Positions 1 to 8,701 are shown, numbered from the stretch's first letter. The stretch is DNA of 64,000 bases from an uncultured Candidatus Saccharibacteria bacterium (GCA_938033875.1 CALHKG010000015.1:1-64000); one strand, 5' to 3'. Program-made: numbers and translations. The notes: generated from the letters alone by a model not told the origin.

Positions 1-7
1 GGGCGCG

Positions 8-748
8 ATGATTGTGGCAGACCAGCCGACGTGTTTTCCATCTGATCTATTGGTTGCGGTCTCGTCGAAAGATGACGGCACTATGCTCAATCGTATTCGC
101 GGTCGCCACGTAGCTGAGGTATTGGAGAATCGGCGGCATTTTTGCGATCATATTGGTGTTAAGTATGACGACGTTGTCTATCACGTGATTTCATATGACC
201 AAGGACAAACGTTTGATAATATCGCCGAAGTTACTGAAACTGACACAGTTAAGTGCAACAACGAGGGGATTTTTGCTGACGCGCTATATACCGAAGCGGC
301 TGGCGTAGGCTTGTTCTTGCCAGTGGCGGACTGTATCGCCACCGTTATATATGATCCAAAGCGTCGGGCGTTGATGCTGGCGCATTTGGGTCGGCATTCG
401 ACAGTTGCGCAGTTGATGTCTCAGGCCGTCCAGTATTTTGTCGAGCAGGGTAGCCAAGTGAGGGATTTGCAGATTTGGATGTCACCAAGTATAACACAAA
501 AAAACTATCGCATGGATTATTTTAACTATGCAGGTGATGATGATTGGCAAAACTTCTGCCACCAAAAGGCCGATGGATTTTATCTTGATATGCAAGGATT
601 TAATCGTTCGTTGGCTATCCAAGCGGGCGTTCCTGCTGAAAATATTTTCATCTCACCAATTGATACGGCGGACAATCCAAATTATTTTTCGCACTCATCG
701 GGTGATATTGGCGGTAGGTTTGTTGTCGTTGCGTGTATGCGATATTGA
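8..748 (+). CDS. PgeF/YfiH-family protein (Cu-oxidase_4, laccase domain), divergent
   Basis: A 246-residue protein resembling the PgeF/YfiH (DUF152) family, whose members act as purine nucleoside phosphorylases or polyphenol oxidases and correct mis-built peptidoglycan precursors in E. coli. The family core ADCxxxxxxDP followed by a His is present (ADCIATVIYDP, then AHLGRHS), as is the C-terminal FSHSSGDIGGR block that matches the family FSYRRDxxTGR element. The usual HAGWRG motif is replaced by HLGRHS, so the active-site Cys and His remain but the glycine/tryptophan/arginine context is lost. Only seven bases precede the ATG in the window, so an upstream start is possible. It ends just before a bidirectional terminator and converges on the next gene. 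Family assignment fairly sure; activity uncertain. Confidence 0.7.
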   Translation: MIVADQPTCFPSDLLVAVSSKDDGTMLNRIRGRHVAEVLENRRHFCDHIGVKYDDVVYHVISYDQGQTFDNIAEVTETDTVKCNNEGIFADALYTEAAGVGLFLPVADCIATVIYDPKRRALMLAHLGRHSTVAQLMSQAVQYFVEQGSQVRDLQIWMSPSITQKNYRMDYFNYAGDDDWQNFCHQKADGFYLDMQGFNRSLAIQAGVPAENIFISPIDTADNPNYFSHSSGDIGGRFVVVACMRY

Positions 749-770
749 CCGTCGACAGTTGTTTGTAATA

Positions 771-806
771 AAAAGCAACTCAGTATTTTAAGGCTGAGTT
801 GCTTTT
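771..806. terminator. bidirectional rho-independent terminator
   Basis: A perfect 13-bp inverted repeat (AAAAGCAACTCAG / CTGAGTTGCTTTT) with a 10-nt loop lies between two convergent genes. It has an A-tract on the left and a T-tract on the right, so it can end transcription from both sides. Confidence 0.9.
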
Positions 807-821
807 GTGATTAAAGGTTAA

Positions 822-2234
822 TTAATCAATCAGATTTTCGTGTTTTAAATCCTTAACGGCGTTGATAGCTTCTTCTTCAGTGAACTTCCAATAGCTGGTA
901 AGAGTTTTTATCAAGTTACTTCTACTATATTTTCCGTTCTTCAGAATGTCTATAGCGCGCAGTCGTGCTCGCTCGGTGTAGTTGATGTTATACTCTGCCA
1001 GTACTTCCCGAACTTCTGATTCTACGAATTTATCACTATCTGTCAGATAACGTATTATGCTATTCTTTGAATACAGTTTAGCCCACGCCCACGGGCTGTC
1101 GTTATCTAGGGAGTGTCTATTCATCCAATTGCGTATATTTATCTTGAAGTCGTAATTTAACCGATTAACTCCTGTTTCTGCCTCTTCTTTAGTGAAGCTA
1201 TGATCGTTCACTAGTGATTGTATGAGAACCTCTTTTGAGACTGTACATTTGTTGCATTCAGTAGTATTTTTGGCGGCTATCAGGGTAGCGTTGTGTACAA
1301 AATCAATACTCACCACCTTAAATGCGTTGTCTATTTCTTCCTTGGTAAAGCCTCTCTCGGTAAGATGTCTTTCGCCCTGTATCCTTGATGTGTGCCTGAG
1401 GGAGTCTATACTCTTCAGAGCTTTTATGGCTTGATTTTTAAAGAATTCAGAAAAGTTAATTTCACGACCTAACTCGTCAAATGCTTTCTCGACTGTTTCT
1501 TTTGGTAGCGTATGATAGTTTATAGTATTCTCTATTAAGTGACTCTTGGAAATAGAATACGGGTATTGTTCGTTAGAGTAGGCCTTGACGCCTACTTTTA
1601 TTATCCTTTTTGCAGCATCTACAGGGTTGTAGTTTGGGCAGGCTATTTCAAACAATTGTAGCGCTGTGTCGTAGTCATTTGGTTTGCTTGCGTGTACCAT
1701 AGCGCTTATGGCCGATGACTTGGAGTAAGGGCCTCCGCAAAAATCCCTAGTCCTAAAATTCTTTACCAATTCTCTAGAAAAACGCCTATCCCATTTTCCG
1801 TCGCTACCAACTAAGTAATCGTCTAGTGTAATAGCATTCTTCAACATGTCACCGTCTCTGCCGACGTAGTAGTCGCCGACCCACTGTTCACGCAACATAT
1901 GACCTTTAGTGTCGAAGTAGTACCACTTGTCTCCAATCATCTTCCAGGTGTTTTCTGTCATGTGTCCGCTGGTATTAAAGTAGTACCAGTGGCCATTTAT
2001 CCACTCCCACTTGCTATGTGTGATATATCCGCGTCCGTCAAAGTAGTACCATTTGCCGTCTATGTGCTTCCATTGAAGTTGAGGGTAGCTACCGTCAGAA
2101 TTTCTATACCACCATCCAACTGAATCCCTCTGCCAACTCCCTCCGTTAGCGCTTGCTGTTGCTGGTGTGTAGACGCCGATTATAGCAATGCTAATAGCTG
2201 CGACTACGGTTAAGTTTTTTATGAGTTTGTTCAT
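822..2234 (-). CDS. secreted surface protein: choline-binding-type repeats plus Ltp-like repeats
   Basis: A 470-residue secreted protein. An N-terminal signal peptide (basic MNKLIKN, hydrophobic core, cleavage after about residue 28, TASA/NG) is followed by four or five cell-wall-binding repeats of the CW_binding/choline-binding type at about 33-150 (GKWYYFDGRGYI, GHWYYFNTSGHM, DKWYYFDTKGHM). The rest (about 160-468) is built of some six repeats with the pattern YS+xxLIxxL...FTxEEAxxAVxxLxxD, typical of the Ltp family (PF07553, host cell surface-exposed lipoprotein), one of whose members gives phage superinfection exclusion in Streptococcus thermophilus. A strong Shine-Dalgarno (AGGAGGGG) sits 4 nt before the ATG. 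No LPxTG or lipobox, so attachment would be through the aromatic repeats to wall polymers, perhaps those of the host bacterium. The partner is unknown. Confidence 0.8.
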   Translation of the reverse strand: MNKLIKNLTVVAAISIAIIGVYTPATASANGGSWQRDSVGWWYRNSDGSYPQLQWKHIDGKWYYFDGRGYITHSKWEWINGHWYYFNTSGHMTENTWKMIGDKWYYFDTKGHMLREQWVGDYYVGRDGDMLKNAITLDDYLVGSDGKWDRRFSRELVKNFRTRDFCGGPYSKSSAISAMVHASKPNDYDTALQLFEIACPNYNPVDAAKRIIKVGVKAYSNEQYPYSISKSHLIENTINYHTLPKETVEKAFDELGREINFSEFFKNQAIKALKSIDSLRHTSRIQGERHLTERGFTKEEIDNAFKVVSIDFVHNATLIAAKNTTECNKCTVSKEVLIQSLVNDHSFTKEEAETGVNRLNYDFKINIRNWMNRHSLDNDSPWAWAKLYSKNSIIRYLTDSDKFVESEVREVLAEYNINYTERARLRAIDILKNGKYSRSNLIKTLTSYWKFTEEEAINAVKDLKHENLID

Positions 2235-2295
2235 AACTCCCCTCCTAATAAATTGTGATTATAATTATATCATGTCAATTAGCATCTTTCATCAT

Positions 2296-2324
2296 TAGTC
2301 ATGATCTGCTGAATTTGCTATAAT
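2296..2324 (+). promoter_or_regulatory. metG promoter, leaderless type
   Basis: TAGTCA (2296-2301), 17-nt spacer, perfect TATAAT (2319-2324), then 6 nt to the ATG at 2331. No Shine-Dalgarno is present, so transcription should start at the ATG. Confidence 0.75.
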
Positions 2325-2330
2325 TTACCT

Positions 2331-3842
2331 ATGACTAAGAAACACGCTTACATAACCACTGCTATTCCTTACGTAAACGGCTTGCCGCACATTGGGCACG
2401 CTATGGATTATATATTGGCAGACGTGTGGGCGCGTTATTCCAGACAGAACGGGCGTGAAGTTCGTTTTCAAGCTGGTGTAGATGAGCATGGTAATAAAAT
2501 TGCCGCCAAAGCTGCCAGTCAAAATCAAACACCTCAAGAATATGTCGACCAAACGCACGTCAATTTTAAGAATATGATTGCTGAACTAAATATTTCAGTG
2601 ACAGATTTTATTCGAACGACTGACGCGCATCACGTTGCTGCGGTGCAATATATTTGGCAGAAACTCGTTGAGGCCGGCTACATTTACAAAGGTTCATATG
2701 AAGGCTGGTATTGTCAGGGGTGCGAAGCTTTCGTTACGGATAAAGAAGCTGCCGATAATAATGGGGTTTGTCCAGATCACCAGACGCCTTATCAGCGTTT
2801 GAGTGAGGAAAATTACTATTTTAAGACCAGTGCTTTTTCGGACAATATTCGTCAGGCAATTGAGTCAAATAAAATGAGAATCGTGCCTGAGTTCCGTAAA
2901 AAAGAGTTTTTGGAATTGATGAAAGACGGCCTGAAAGACGTGTCGGTTTCTCGTCCGCGCAAAAATCTTAGCTGGGGTGTGCCAGTTCCTGGTGATGATA
3001 ATCAAGTCATGTACGTTTGGCTGGATGCTTTGAGCAATTACATTACGGTTATTGGTTATCCTGATCGTCCAGAAGAGTGGCAATCTTTTTGGCCGGCTGA
3101 CGTGCAAGTCATCGGCAAGGACATTCTTCGTTTCCACGCTGGTATTTGGCCAGCAATGCTCATGGCGCTGGATTTGCCACTTCCGAAGGTTTTACTTGTT
3201 CATGGATTTATTAATTCTGGCGGAATGAAAATGGCAAAGAGTCTCGGAAATGGTGTTGGTCCAGCTGATATTATTCCAGATTACGGCGCTGAGGCGTTTC
3301 GATATTACTTCTTGCGCCACGTACCAACGCAAGATGACGGCGACTTTACTTGGGAAAAGTTTGAAGCTGCGTATAATGGCGAACTTGGCAATGATTTGGG
3401 CAATTTGGTTCAGCGAGTCGCTAAAATGGTGCAGAGTTATCAAGCTGGCGTTATTGGTGATGCTCCACAATCAGAACACGATATGGGACCGTATCGTCAG
3501 GCGATGGAAAGTTATATGTTTGACCAAGCAATGGATGAAATTTGGCTAATTGTTCGTTCTTTGAATCAATATATTGAGCGAGTTCAGCCTTGGCAAGTTG
3601 CTAAAAATCGTGATAAAGATCCAGAAGCAGAGTCGCATTTGAGTGAGATTTTGGCGCACGCTTGTGGCACATTATTGCAAGTGTCCGACATGCTGCGACC
3701 ATTCATGCCGCAAACTGCCGAGAAAATTCATGATATGTTTGCTAGTGGTGTCGTGCCGTCAGAATTGACGCCTTTGTTCCCGCGCAAATATATTCACACG
3801 CCAGATCCACGTGCTCCGAAAACAGAATCTCAGGTTAAATAG
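2331..3842 (+). CDS. metG: methionyl-tRNA synthetase
   Basis: Class I aminoacyl-tRNA synthetase charging tRNA-Met in the cytoplasm. The HIGH motif is HIGH at residues 20-23 and the KMSKS loop is KMAKS at 300-304. The connective-peptide region has CxxC (about 127-130, YCQGC) with a further Cys near 147. At 503 residues it is the short form, ending after the anticodon-binding helical domain with no C-terminal EMAP/Trbp111-like tRNA-binding domain. It heads a plus-strand run with tatD starting 3 nt after the stop. TATAAT six nt before the ATG suggests a leaderless transcript. Confidence 0.97.
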   Translation: MTKKHAYITTAIPYVNGLPHIGHAMDYILADVWARYSRQNGREVRFQAGVDEHGNKIAAKAASQNQTPQEYVDQTHVNFKNMIAELNISVTDFIRTTDAHHVAAVQYIWQKLVEAGYIYKGSYEGWYCQGCEAFVTDKEAADNNGVCPDHQTPYQRLSEENYYFKTSAFSDNIRQAIESNKMRIVPEFRKKEFLELMKDGLKDVSVSRPRKNLSWGVPVPGDDNQVMYVWLDALSNYITVIGYPDRPEEWQSFWPADVQVIGKDILRFHAGIWPAMLMALDLPLPKVLLVHGFINSGGMKMAKSLGNGVGPADIIPDYGAEAFRYYFLRHVPTQDDGDFTWEKFEAAYNGELGNDLGNLVQRVAKMVQSYQAGVIGDAPQSEHDMGPYRQAMESYMFDQAMDEIWLIVRSLNQYIERVQPWQVAKNRDKDPEAESHLSEILAHACGTLLQVSDMLRPFMPQTAEKIHDMFASGVVPSELTPLFPRKYIHTPDPRAPKTESQVK

Positions 3843-3845
3843 TTT

Positions 3846-4664
3846 ATGATTGAAGCAGATAAGAAAAGTACGACTAAGGGTTTACGTCTGATAGATTCGC
3901 ATTGTCATTTGCACGATACGGAATTTTTTACGGATAATCGCGAGCAATTTTACAAAGAAACGGTCGAGGTGAATATTGGCATGATTTGCGTTGGCACTGA
4001 CCAGCGAAGTAGCCGTCAAGCTGTGGAATTTGCCGCGAATCATGAGTTTACTTGGGCGGCAATTGGCGTTCATCCGCACGATACGAAAGACGGCTGGGGA
4101 GATGTCAAAACTTTGTTGGAGAATAAGACGGAAAATTCTCCGATTGTGGCAATTGGTGAGATTGGGCTTGATTATTATTACAATAACAGTCCGCGGGAAA
4201 CACAAATTGAGGGCTTGGAGGCGCAACTTCAAATGGCAATAGATTATGATTTGCCAGTAAGTTTTCATGTTCGCGATGGCGCGAAGGATCAGCCGTCAGT
4301 TTGGGGTGATTTTTGGCCAATCTTCGATAATTTTCCTGGACTGCGCGGTGTTTTGCATAGTTTTACAGATACGCGTGAAAATTTAGAAAAAGGCTTTTCG
4401 CGAAATTTATACGTTGGACTTAATGGAATTAGTACATTCACAAAGGATCAATTGCAAAAAGAATTGTTCGCTTCAATCCCGCTGGAGCGATTATTGCTAG
4501 AAACTGACGCGCCATTCTTGACACCAGCGCCGTTTCGTGGTAATATAAACAAGCCAGAATATGTGAGATTGGTGGCTGAGTATTGGGCGAAGCAACGAAA
4601 TATTGATTTCGATGTTTTAAGCCAAGCTACTCTTCACAACACAAAAGAACTTTTTGGCATTTGA
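3846..4664 (+). CDS. tatD: TatD-family metal-dependent deoxyribonuclease
   Basis: A 272-residue TIM-barrel hydrolase of the TatD/YcfH family. The metal ligands are all visible: DSHCHLHD near the N terminus, GEIGLDYYY in the middle, the HxxxF-type VSFHVRD and HSFTDT, and LETDAPFLTP near the C terminus. Family members are 3'-5' exonucleases acting on DNA, with reported roles in repair of oxidative damage. Spacing (3 nt after metG, 4-nt overlap with the next TTG frame) indicates co-transcription; metG-tatD is a conserved neighbour pair in many bacteria. Length is normal. Confidence 0.93.
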   Translation: MIEADKKSTTKGLRLIDSHCHLHDTEFFTDNREQFYKETVEVNIGMICVGTDQRSSRQAVEFAANHEFTWAAIGVHPHDTKDGWGDVKTLLENKTENSPIVAIGEIGLDYYYNNSPRETQIEGLEAQLQMAIDYDLPVSFHVRDGAKDQPSVWGDFWPIFDNFPGLRGVLHSFTDTRENLEKGFSRNLYVGLNGISTFTKDQLQKELFASIPLERLLLETDAPFLTPAPFRGNINKPEYVRLVAEYWAKQRNIDFDVLSQATLHNTKELFGI

Positions 4665-4675
4665 AAGTGGAGAAA

Positions 4676-4954
4676 ATGAGTAGTACGCCGGAATGTGTTA
4701 CAAAAACACCTGAAATTGAAGCTCTTAAAGAGGTTTATAGAATTTATCCTAATACCGAGAAGGATAACTTTGACTCTAAACTAAATCCCAATTTAGGCGA
4801 GGTTGCAGTTAAAGGTGGCAGTGATGAAGCGCTTAATCACTGCAGGGAAGTGCTTGGTGAAAAAAAGAAGCCTACCGATCCTGTTGATTCTGTGAAAGAA
4901 ATTAGCATTAGGTTAGCAGATCTTCGAAAAACTAAAGCTAACGAGGTACAATAA
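4676..4954 (+). CDS. small hypothetical protein
   Basis: A 92-residue acidic/basic soluble protein that I do not recognise. The ATG at 4676 is preceded by GGAG three nt away; an in-frame TTG at 4661, overlapping the tatD stop, would add five residues. Composition is charged (many Lys, Glu, Asp) with no signal peptide or membrane segment. It abuts the next gene (stop 4954, start 4955), so it is probably translated from the metG transcript. Confidence 0.55.
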   Translation: MSSTPECVTKTPEIEALKEVYRIYPNTEKDNFDSKLNPNLGEVAVKGGSDEALNHCREVLGEKKKPTDPVDSVKEISIRLADLRKTKANEVQ

Positions 4955-5392
4955 GTGACTAAGTTTTTGAAAAAAGTACGAAGTTTGGTTTTTGCTGATG
5001 ATAGTGACGCGGTGTCTTTATTGAAATTTCGTAAAAAAGATCGTCCATTAAAGAAATTTACCGAGCGCGAGCTAATCCAATTGGAAAGTGAAATTGGCGC
5101 AACAATTTTTGGCGAGAAGCCGGCGTATGTTGCGCGACGAGAATTTTTTAATTTAGATAAAGATACTTGGATTTGGTATGAAGAAGTTGCTGATGGTAAG
5201 GGCGGCCGACAAGAATTGACGACGCGTTATGAAGTGCAACCAAAGGGAATCTTGAAGATTCAACCGAATTATCGCTATAGCTATTTGGAGGGCGACGAGC
5301 TTCAGAATTTTGTCTTGGCAACTAAGGAATATTACGAACGAGTTTCTCGGCAATTATATAAGAAAGATCCGCAAACCGGTCAGCCGCTTTGA
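4955..5392 (+). CDS. hypothetical protein, probably soluble
   Basis: A 145-residue protein from a GTG start directly after the previous stop codon. It has an N-terminal basic segment and a central block rich in aromatic residues (FFNLDKDTWIWYEEV, TTRYEVQPKGILKIQPNYRY). No membrane segment, signal peptide or recognisable catalytic motif. The gene ends where the -10 box of the cysteine desulfurase begins (5393). I do not know its function; the context (tatD upstream, sulfur-relay genes downstream) does not define one. Confidence 0.65.
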   Translation: MTKFLKKVRSLVFADDSDAVSLLKFRKKDRPLKKFTERELIQLESEIGATIFGEKPAYVARREFFNLDKDTWIWYEEVADGKGGRQELTTRYEVQPKGILKIQPNYRYSYLEGDELQNFVLATKEYYERVSRQLYKKDPQTGQPL

Positions 5393-5404
5393 TATAATAA
5401 AAAA

Positions 5405-6562
5405 GTGAATAAAGACTATATCTATCTTGATCATGCTGCTGCCACGCCAATGGACCCGTTGGTGATTGAGGCGATGTTGCCATATTTTTCTGAAAAGTTT
5501 TTCAATCCGTCTAGTCCGTATGCTCCAGCAATATTTACAAAGCGTGAATATCAAGACGCGAAGGCTCGGCTGGCGCGCTGCTTGGGTGTGATGGCTGATG
5601 AATTGATAATGACAGCTGGAGCAACTGAGTCTGTTAATTTGGCATTCAATGCAACAAATGGTGTAAGTTTAATTTCGGCAATTGAGCATGACTCGGTTAT
5701 TAATTCCGCAAAAGCGCGTTCGGAAGTAAAGCTAATTCCGCCAATGAAAAATGGACGAATAGACCCGAGCACGGTTAAAAAAATGTTAACGCCAGACGTT
5801 GGATTTGTTAGTGTTGCGCTGGTGAATCATGAGCTGGGCTACATACAGCCAATTGAAGAAATTGCGGAAATTGTAAAAGCAGAGCGACTTAGGCGCCAAG
5901 AAAATAGTGAATCTACACCACTTATTTTTCATACAGACGCTTCGCAGGCGGCGGCTTTAATTGACGTGAAGATTAAAAGGCTGGGTGTTGATTTATTGAC
6001 ATTGTCTGCGGCGAAAGTTTACGGCCCAAAGCAGGTTGGATTATTGTGGGTGCGACCTGGTGTTACGCTGAAAGCTAATATTTTTGGTGGCGGTCAAGAA
6101 TTGGGTCTTCGCAGTGGAACTGAAAATGTTGCTGGAGTGGTTGGTTTTGCGACTGCTTTGGAATTGGCACAAAAACGACGTTCTGCTGAAGTGAAGCGAC
6201 TGCGAAAGTTGCGGGAAGAGTTGGTAAAAGATTTGAAGCAAGCTTTTCCTGATATGTTGATATCGTCAGATATGAAAAAAAGTTTGGTGAGTTTTTTGAA
6301 TATATCATTTTCTGGAATTGACGCTGAAAGATTGGTGTTTTTATTAGAATCTCGTGGAGTTCTAGTGGCTACGGGTAGTGCTTGCGCGGCTAATTCTGGA
6401 ACGCGTTCTCATGTACTAGCGAGTGTTGGTCTGAGCGAATCAGAGATTGACGGAAGCCTAAGGCTTACCTTAGGCAAGTTGAACAATGATGAGAATATAA
6501 AGCGAGCTGGCGAATTTATCATTGAGGCTGTGCAAGCGGAAATGAAGAGGACCCGTCGATGA
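5405..6562 (+). CDS. iscS: cysteine desulfurase (NifS/IscS family)
   Basis: PLP-dependent enzyme removing sulfur from cysteine as a persulfide. Visible features are YLDHAAATP at the N terminus, HTDASQ, the PLP lysine in LSAAKVYGPK (K204) and the catalytic cysteine loop ATGSACAANSGTRSH (C327). Length 385 residues is normal. Start is GTG: TATAAT at 5393-5398 lies exactly 6 nt upstream and there is no Shine-Dalgarno, so the transcript is probably leaderless. The gene runs into a YdcF-like gene (4-nt ATGA overlap) and then mnmA. That context suggests it supplies MnmA, as YrvO does in Bacillus subtilis; no IscU-like scaffold is seen in the window. Confidence 0.95.
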   Translation: MNKDYIYLDHAAATPMDPLVIEAMLPYFSEKFFNPSSPYAPAIFTKREYQDAKARLARCLGVMADELIMTAGATESVNLAFNATNGVSLISAIEHDSVINSAKARSEVKLIPPMKNGRIDPSTVKKMLTPDVGFVSVALVNHELGYIQPIEEIAEIVKAERLRRQENSESTPLIFHTDASQAAALIDVKIKRLGVDLLTLSAAKVYGPKQVGLLWVRPGVTLKANIFGGGQELGLRSGTENVAGVVGFATALELAQKRRSAEVKRLRKLREELVKDLKQAFPDMLISSDMKKSLVSFLNISFSGIDAERLVFLLESRGVLVATGSACAANSGTRSHVLASVGLSESEIDGSLRLTLGKLNNDENIKRAGEFIIEAVQAEMKRTRR

Positions 6563-7155
6563 TCCATAAACTAGTTGGCTTGATTATTTTTGCTGCTTTG
6601 GTGATTTTTGGGCTTGGCATGTATTTATCCCCAGATGATTTGGGAAAATGTCAAGGCGTGGGTGAAGGCGATTGTCGTAAGGCTGATGCAATAGTTGTTG
6701 TCAGTGGTGGCGATACGAATGCGCGAACTGACGAGGCTATTAAACTATATAAAGAAGGTTGGGCGCCGTTGATTGTTGTGTCGGGCGCAGCGGCCGATAA
6801 AACTGGCCCGTCCAATGCTAAGGCTATGTACCAGCGAGCGATTAACAGCGGTGTTCCTGAGAAAGCCATTGTTATGGATGAATCTTCCGAGACGACTAGA
6901 CAAAACGCCACTGAAGTGAAGAAAATTGTCGATTCGCGAAAAATTGAAGATGTGATTCTGGTGACAAGTGGATATCATATGCGTCGGGCGCAACTCGAAT
7001 TTTCAGCACAATTTAACGACGTGAAGATTCGAAGTCATCCTGTTGCTTCTGATAAAAACTGGAGTTCGTGGTGGTGGTTGACGCCGTGGGGTTGGTGGCT
7101 AGCAATGGGTGAATTAATGAGAATTGGGCTATTTGCTATGGGGTTGTCTAGATGA
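6559..7155 (+). CDS. YdcF/SanA-like DUF218 membrane protein
   Basis: A 198-residue protein with one N-terminal transmembrane helix (about 5-23) followed by a DUF218 domain. Visible motifs are ADAIVVVSGGDTNARTDEAIKLY, PLIVVSGA, and ILVTSGYHMRRA, matching the Rossmann-like fold of E. coli YdcF/SanA/ElyC, which are linked to envelope integrity and vancomycin tolerance. A Trp-rich segment near residues 170-180 may contact the membrane. It overlaps the desulfurase by 4 nt (ATGA) and mnmA by 4 nt, so it is translationally coupled to both although its role seems unrelated. Confidence 0.85.
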   Translation: MIHKLVGLIIFAALVIFGLGMYLSPDDLGKCQGVGEGDCRKADAIVVVSGGDTNARTDEAIKLYKEGWAPLIVVSGAAADKTGPSNAKAMYQRAINSGVPEKAIVMDESSETTRQNATEVKKIVDSRKIEDVILVTSGYHMRRAQLEFSAQFNDVKIRSHPVASDKNWSSWWWLTPWGWWLAMGELMRIGLFAMGLSR

Positions 7156-8204
7156 GTAAGAAAGTTTTTGTTGGAATGTCGGGCGGTGTGGATTCCTCCG
7201 TTGCTGCAGTACTTTTGGTTGAGCAGGGTTACGATGTAACGGGTGTTTATATGAAAAACTGGTCGGAAGATCTTCCTGGGATGCATTGTCCGTGGGCGGA
7301 AGATGTTGCTGATGCCAAGCGTGTGGCGGTTGGTTTGGGCATTGATTTTCGAGTTTTTGATTTCCAGAAAGAATATAAGCAAAACGTTGTCGATTACATG
7401 ATTCGCGAATATCAAGCGGGCCGCACGCCAAACCCAGATATTATGTGTAATCAAGAAGTGAAGTTTAAGATATTTTTGGAAGCTTCGTTGGCGGCTGGAG
7501 CGGATTATATCGCAACAGGACATTATGCGCGTGTCGTTCACGAATCGTCTTCGTCGGCTAAATTGTTACGCGCCCGTGATGATAATAAAGACCAAACGTA
7601 TTTCTTATATCGAGTGACTTCGGAGGCTTTGTCAAAAACCATATTTCCGTTGGGCGATTTTACTAAGGCGGAAGTTCGCGAAATGGCGAAAGAGCGTGGT
7701 TTGTGGACGGCTAGCAAAAAGGAATCGATGGGAATTTGTTTTGTTGGGCAAGTTGGAATTCGCGAGTTTTTGTCGGAATATGTTAAAACTGCGCCAGGAA
7801 ACATTATTGATCAGCAGACTGGATATGTCGTTGGTAAGCATGACGGCGCAATTTTCTATACGCTTGGTCAGCGTCATGGGCTGAACGTCGGAGGTGGATT
7901 ACCTTATTATGTTGTGGGCAAGGATATGGAGAAGAATGAAGTTTATGTTTCGCGCTCAATTGACAATGAAAGTTTGTGGCGAAAAGAGCTTAGGCTGGCG
8001 GATATTCATTGGATTAATCAAGCACCGCATAAAGATAAGGACGTACAAGTTCGGTTGCGTCATCGAGGCACTTTATTCGACGCGAAAATTGACGGAGATA
8101 TTGTGCACCTTTCTGCTTCGGAGCGTGCCGTAGCCGCGGGTCAATCTGCGGTAATATATGACGGCGATGAATGTTTGGGTGGCGGAATCGTGAAAACAGA
8201 TTGA
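7152..8204 (+). CDS. mnmA: tRNA-specific 2-thiouridylase MnmA
   Basis: ATP-dependent thiolase making 2-thiouridine at position 34 of tRNA-Lys, -Glu and -Gln. Present are the PP-loop GMSGGVDSSVAAVLL near residue 8, the first catalytic cysteine in NPDIMCNQEVKF, ATGHYARV, KDQTYFLYRV, the second catalytic cysteine in MGICFVGQ and the C-terminal YTLGQRHGLNVGGG. At 350 residues it is full length. It is translationally coupled (ATGA) to the DUF218 gene and shares an operon with a cysteine desulfurase, the likely sulfur donor. Its last codons contain the rpsP promoter. Confidence 0.97.
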   Translation: MSKKVFVGMSGGVDSSVAAVLLVEQGYDVTGVYMKNWSEDLPGMHCPWAEDVADAKRVAVGLGIDFRVFDFQKEYKQNVVDYMIREYQAGRTPNPDIMCNQEVKFKIFLEASLAAGADYIATGHYARVVHESSSSAKLLRARDDNKDQTYFLYRVTSEALSKTIFPLGDFTKAEVREMAKERGLWTASKKESMGICFVGQVGIREFLSEYVKTAPGNIIDQQTGYVVGKHDGAIFYTLGQRHGLNVGGGLPYYVVGKDMEKNEVYVSRSIDNESLWRKELRLADIHWINQAPHKDKDVQVRLRHRGTLFDAKIDGDIVHLSASERAVAAGQSAVIYDGDECLGGGIVKTD

Positions 8205-8229
8205 CGTTATAGGAAAAATAGTGTAAACT
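8201..8229 (+). promoter_or_regulatory. rpsP promoter
   Basis: TTGACG (8201-8206), 17-nt spacer, TAAACT (8224-8229). It overlaps the mnmA stop codon. The predicted start near 8236 leaves a leader of about 45 nt containing the Shine-Dalgarno AAAGGAAG (8263-8270). Confidence 0.8.
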
Positions 8230-8280
8230 GTTCTAAAGTAAGGAATAATAAAACGTAGAGTTAAAGGAAGAATTAATTTT

Positions 8281-8628
8281 ATGCTAGCAATTCGTTTGCA
8301 ACGTTTAGGTCGCAAAGGTTATCCAGTATATCGCTTGGCGGTACAAGAAGCACATCGTCATCCATCAAGCGGTCGTGTAGTCGCTTATGTCGGTAGCTAC
8401 AATCCACACACTAAAGAATCAAATATCCAAGTTGAATTGGCTCAGAAATATTTGGACAATGGCGCACAGCCAACACCACGCGTAGTTAAGCTATTGAAAG
8501 AAGCTGGCGTTAAGTTGCCAAAGTGGGTTAAGGAAGTTGCAGCTGACAAGCACAAAGCCATCCGCAATCCAGAAAAACTTCGCAAGAATCAACCAAAAGA
8601 AGAACCAGCTGAAGAAGTAGCTGAATAA
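8281..8628 (+). CDS. rpsP: small ribosomal subunit protein bS16
   Basis: A 115-residue bS16. The N-terminal LAIRLQRLGRKGYPVYRLAV and the SGRVVAYVGSYNPHT block are diagnostic. The C-terminal extension is Lys/Glu/Ala-rich (KEEPAEEVAE). AAAGGAAG lies 10 nt upstream of the ATG and the promoter is at 8201-8229, so this gene uses a conventional leader. In many bacteria rpsP begins the rpsP-khpA-rimM-trmD operon; here it is followed by a terminator and khpA/trmD lie about 40 kb away. Confidence 0.97.
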   Translation: MLAIRLQRLGRKGYPVYRLAVQEAHRHPSSGRVVAYVGSYNPHTKESNIQVELAQKYLDNGAQPTPRVVKLLKEAGVKLPKWVKEVAADKHKAIRNPEKLRKNQPKEEPAEEVAE

Positions 8629-8655
8629 TTTGTTGAGATTGGCAATTTAATCTAT

Positions 8656-8684
8656 AAACCCCATCTGTAAGGTGGGGTTATTTT
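8656..8684 (+). terminator. rho-independent terminator after rpsP
   Basis: AACCCCA and TGGGGTT form a stem around a 9-nt loop, followed by ATTTT. It sits between the rpsP stop and the alaS -10 box. Confidence 0.85.
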
Positions 8685-8688
8685 ATGG

Positions 8689-8694
8689 TATAAT
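8689..8694 (+). promoter_or_regulatory. alaS -10 box, leaderless type
   Basis: Perfect TATAAT ending 7 nt before the ATG at 8702, no Shine-Dalgarno in between. It decides against the in-frame GTG at 8672, which lies upstream of the expected transcript start and inside the rpsP terminator. Confidence 0.75.
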
Positions 8695-8701
8695 AACACT
8701 C

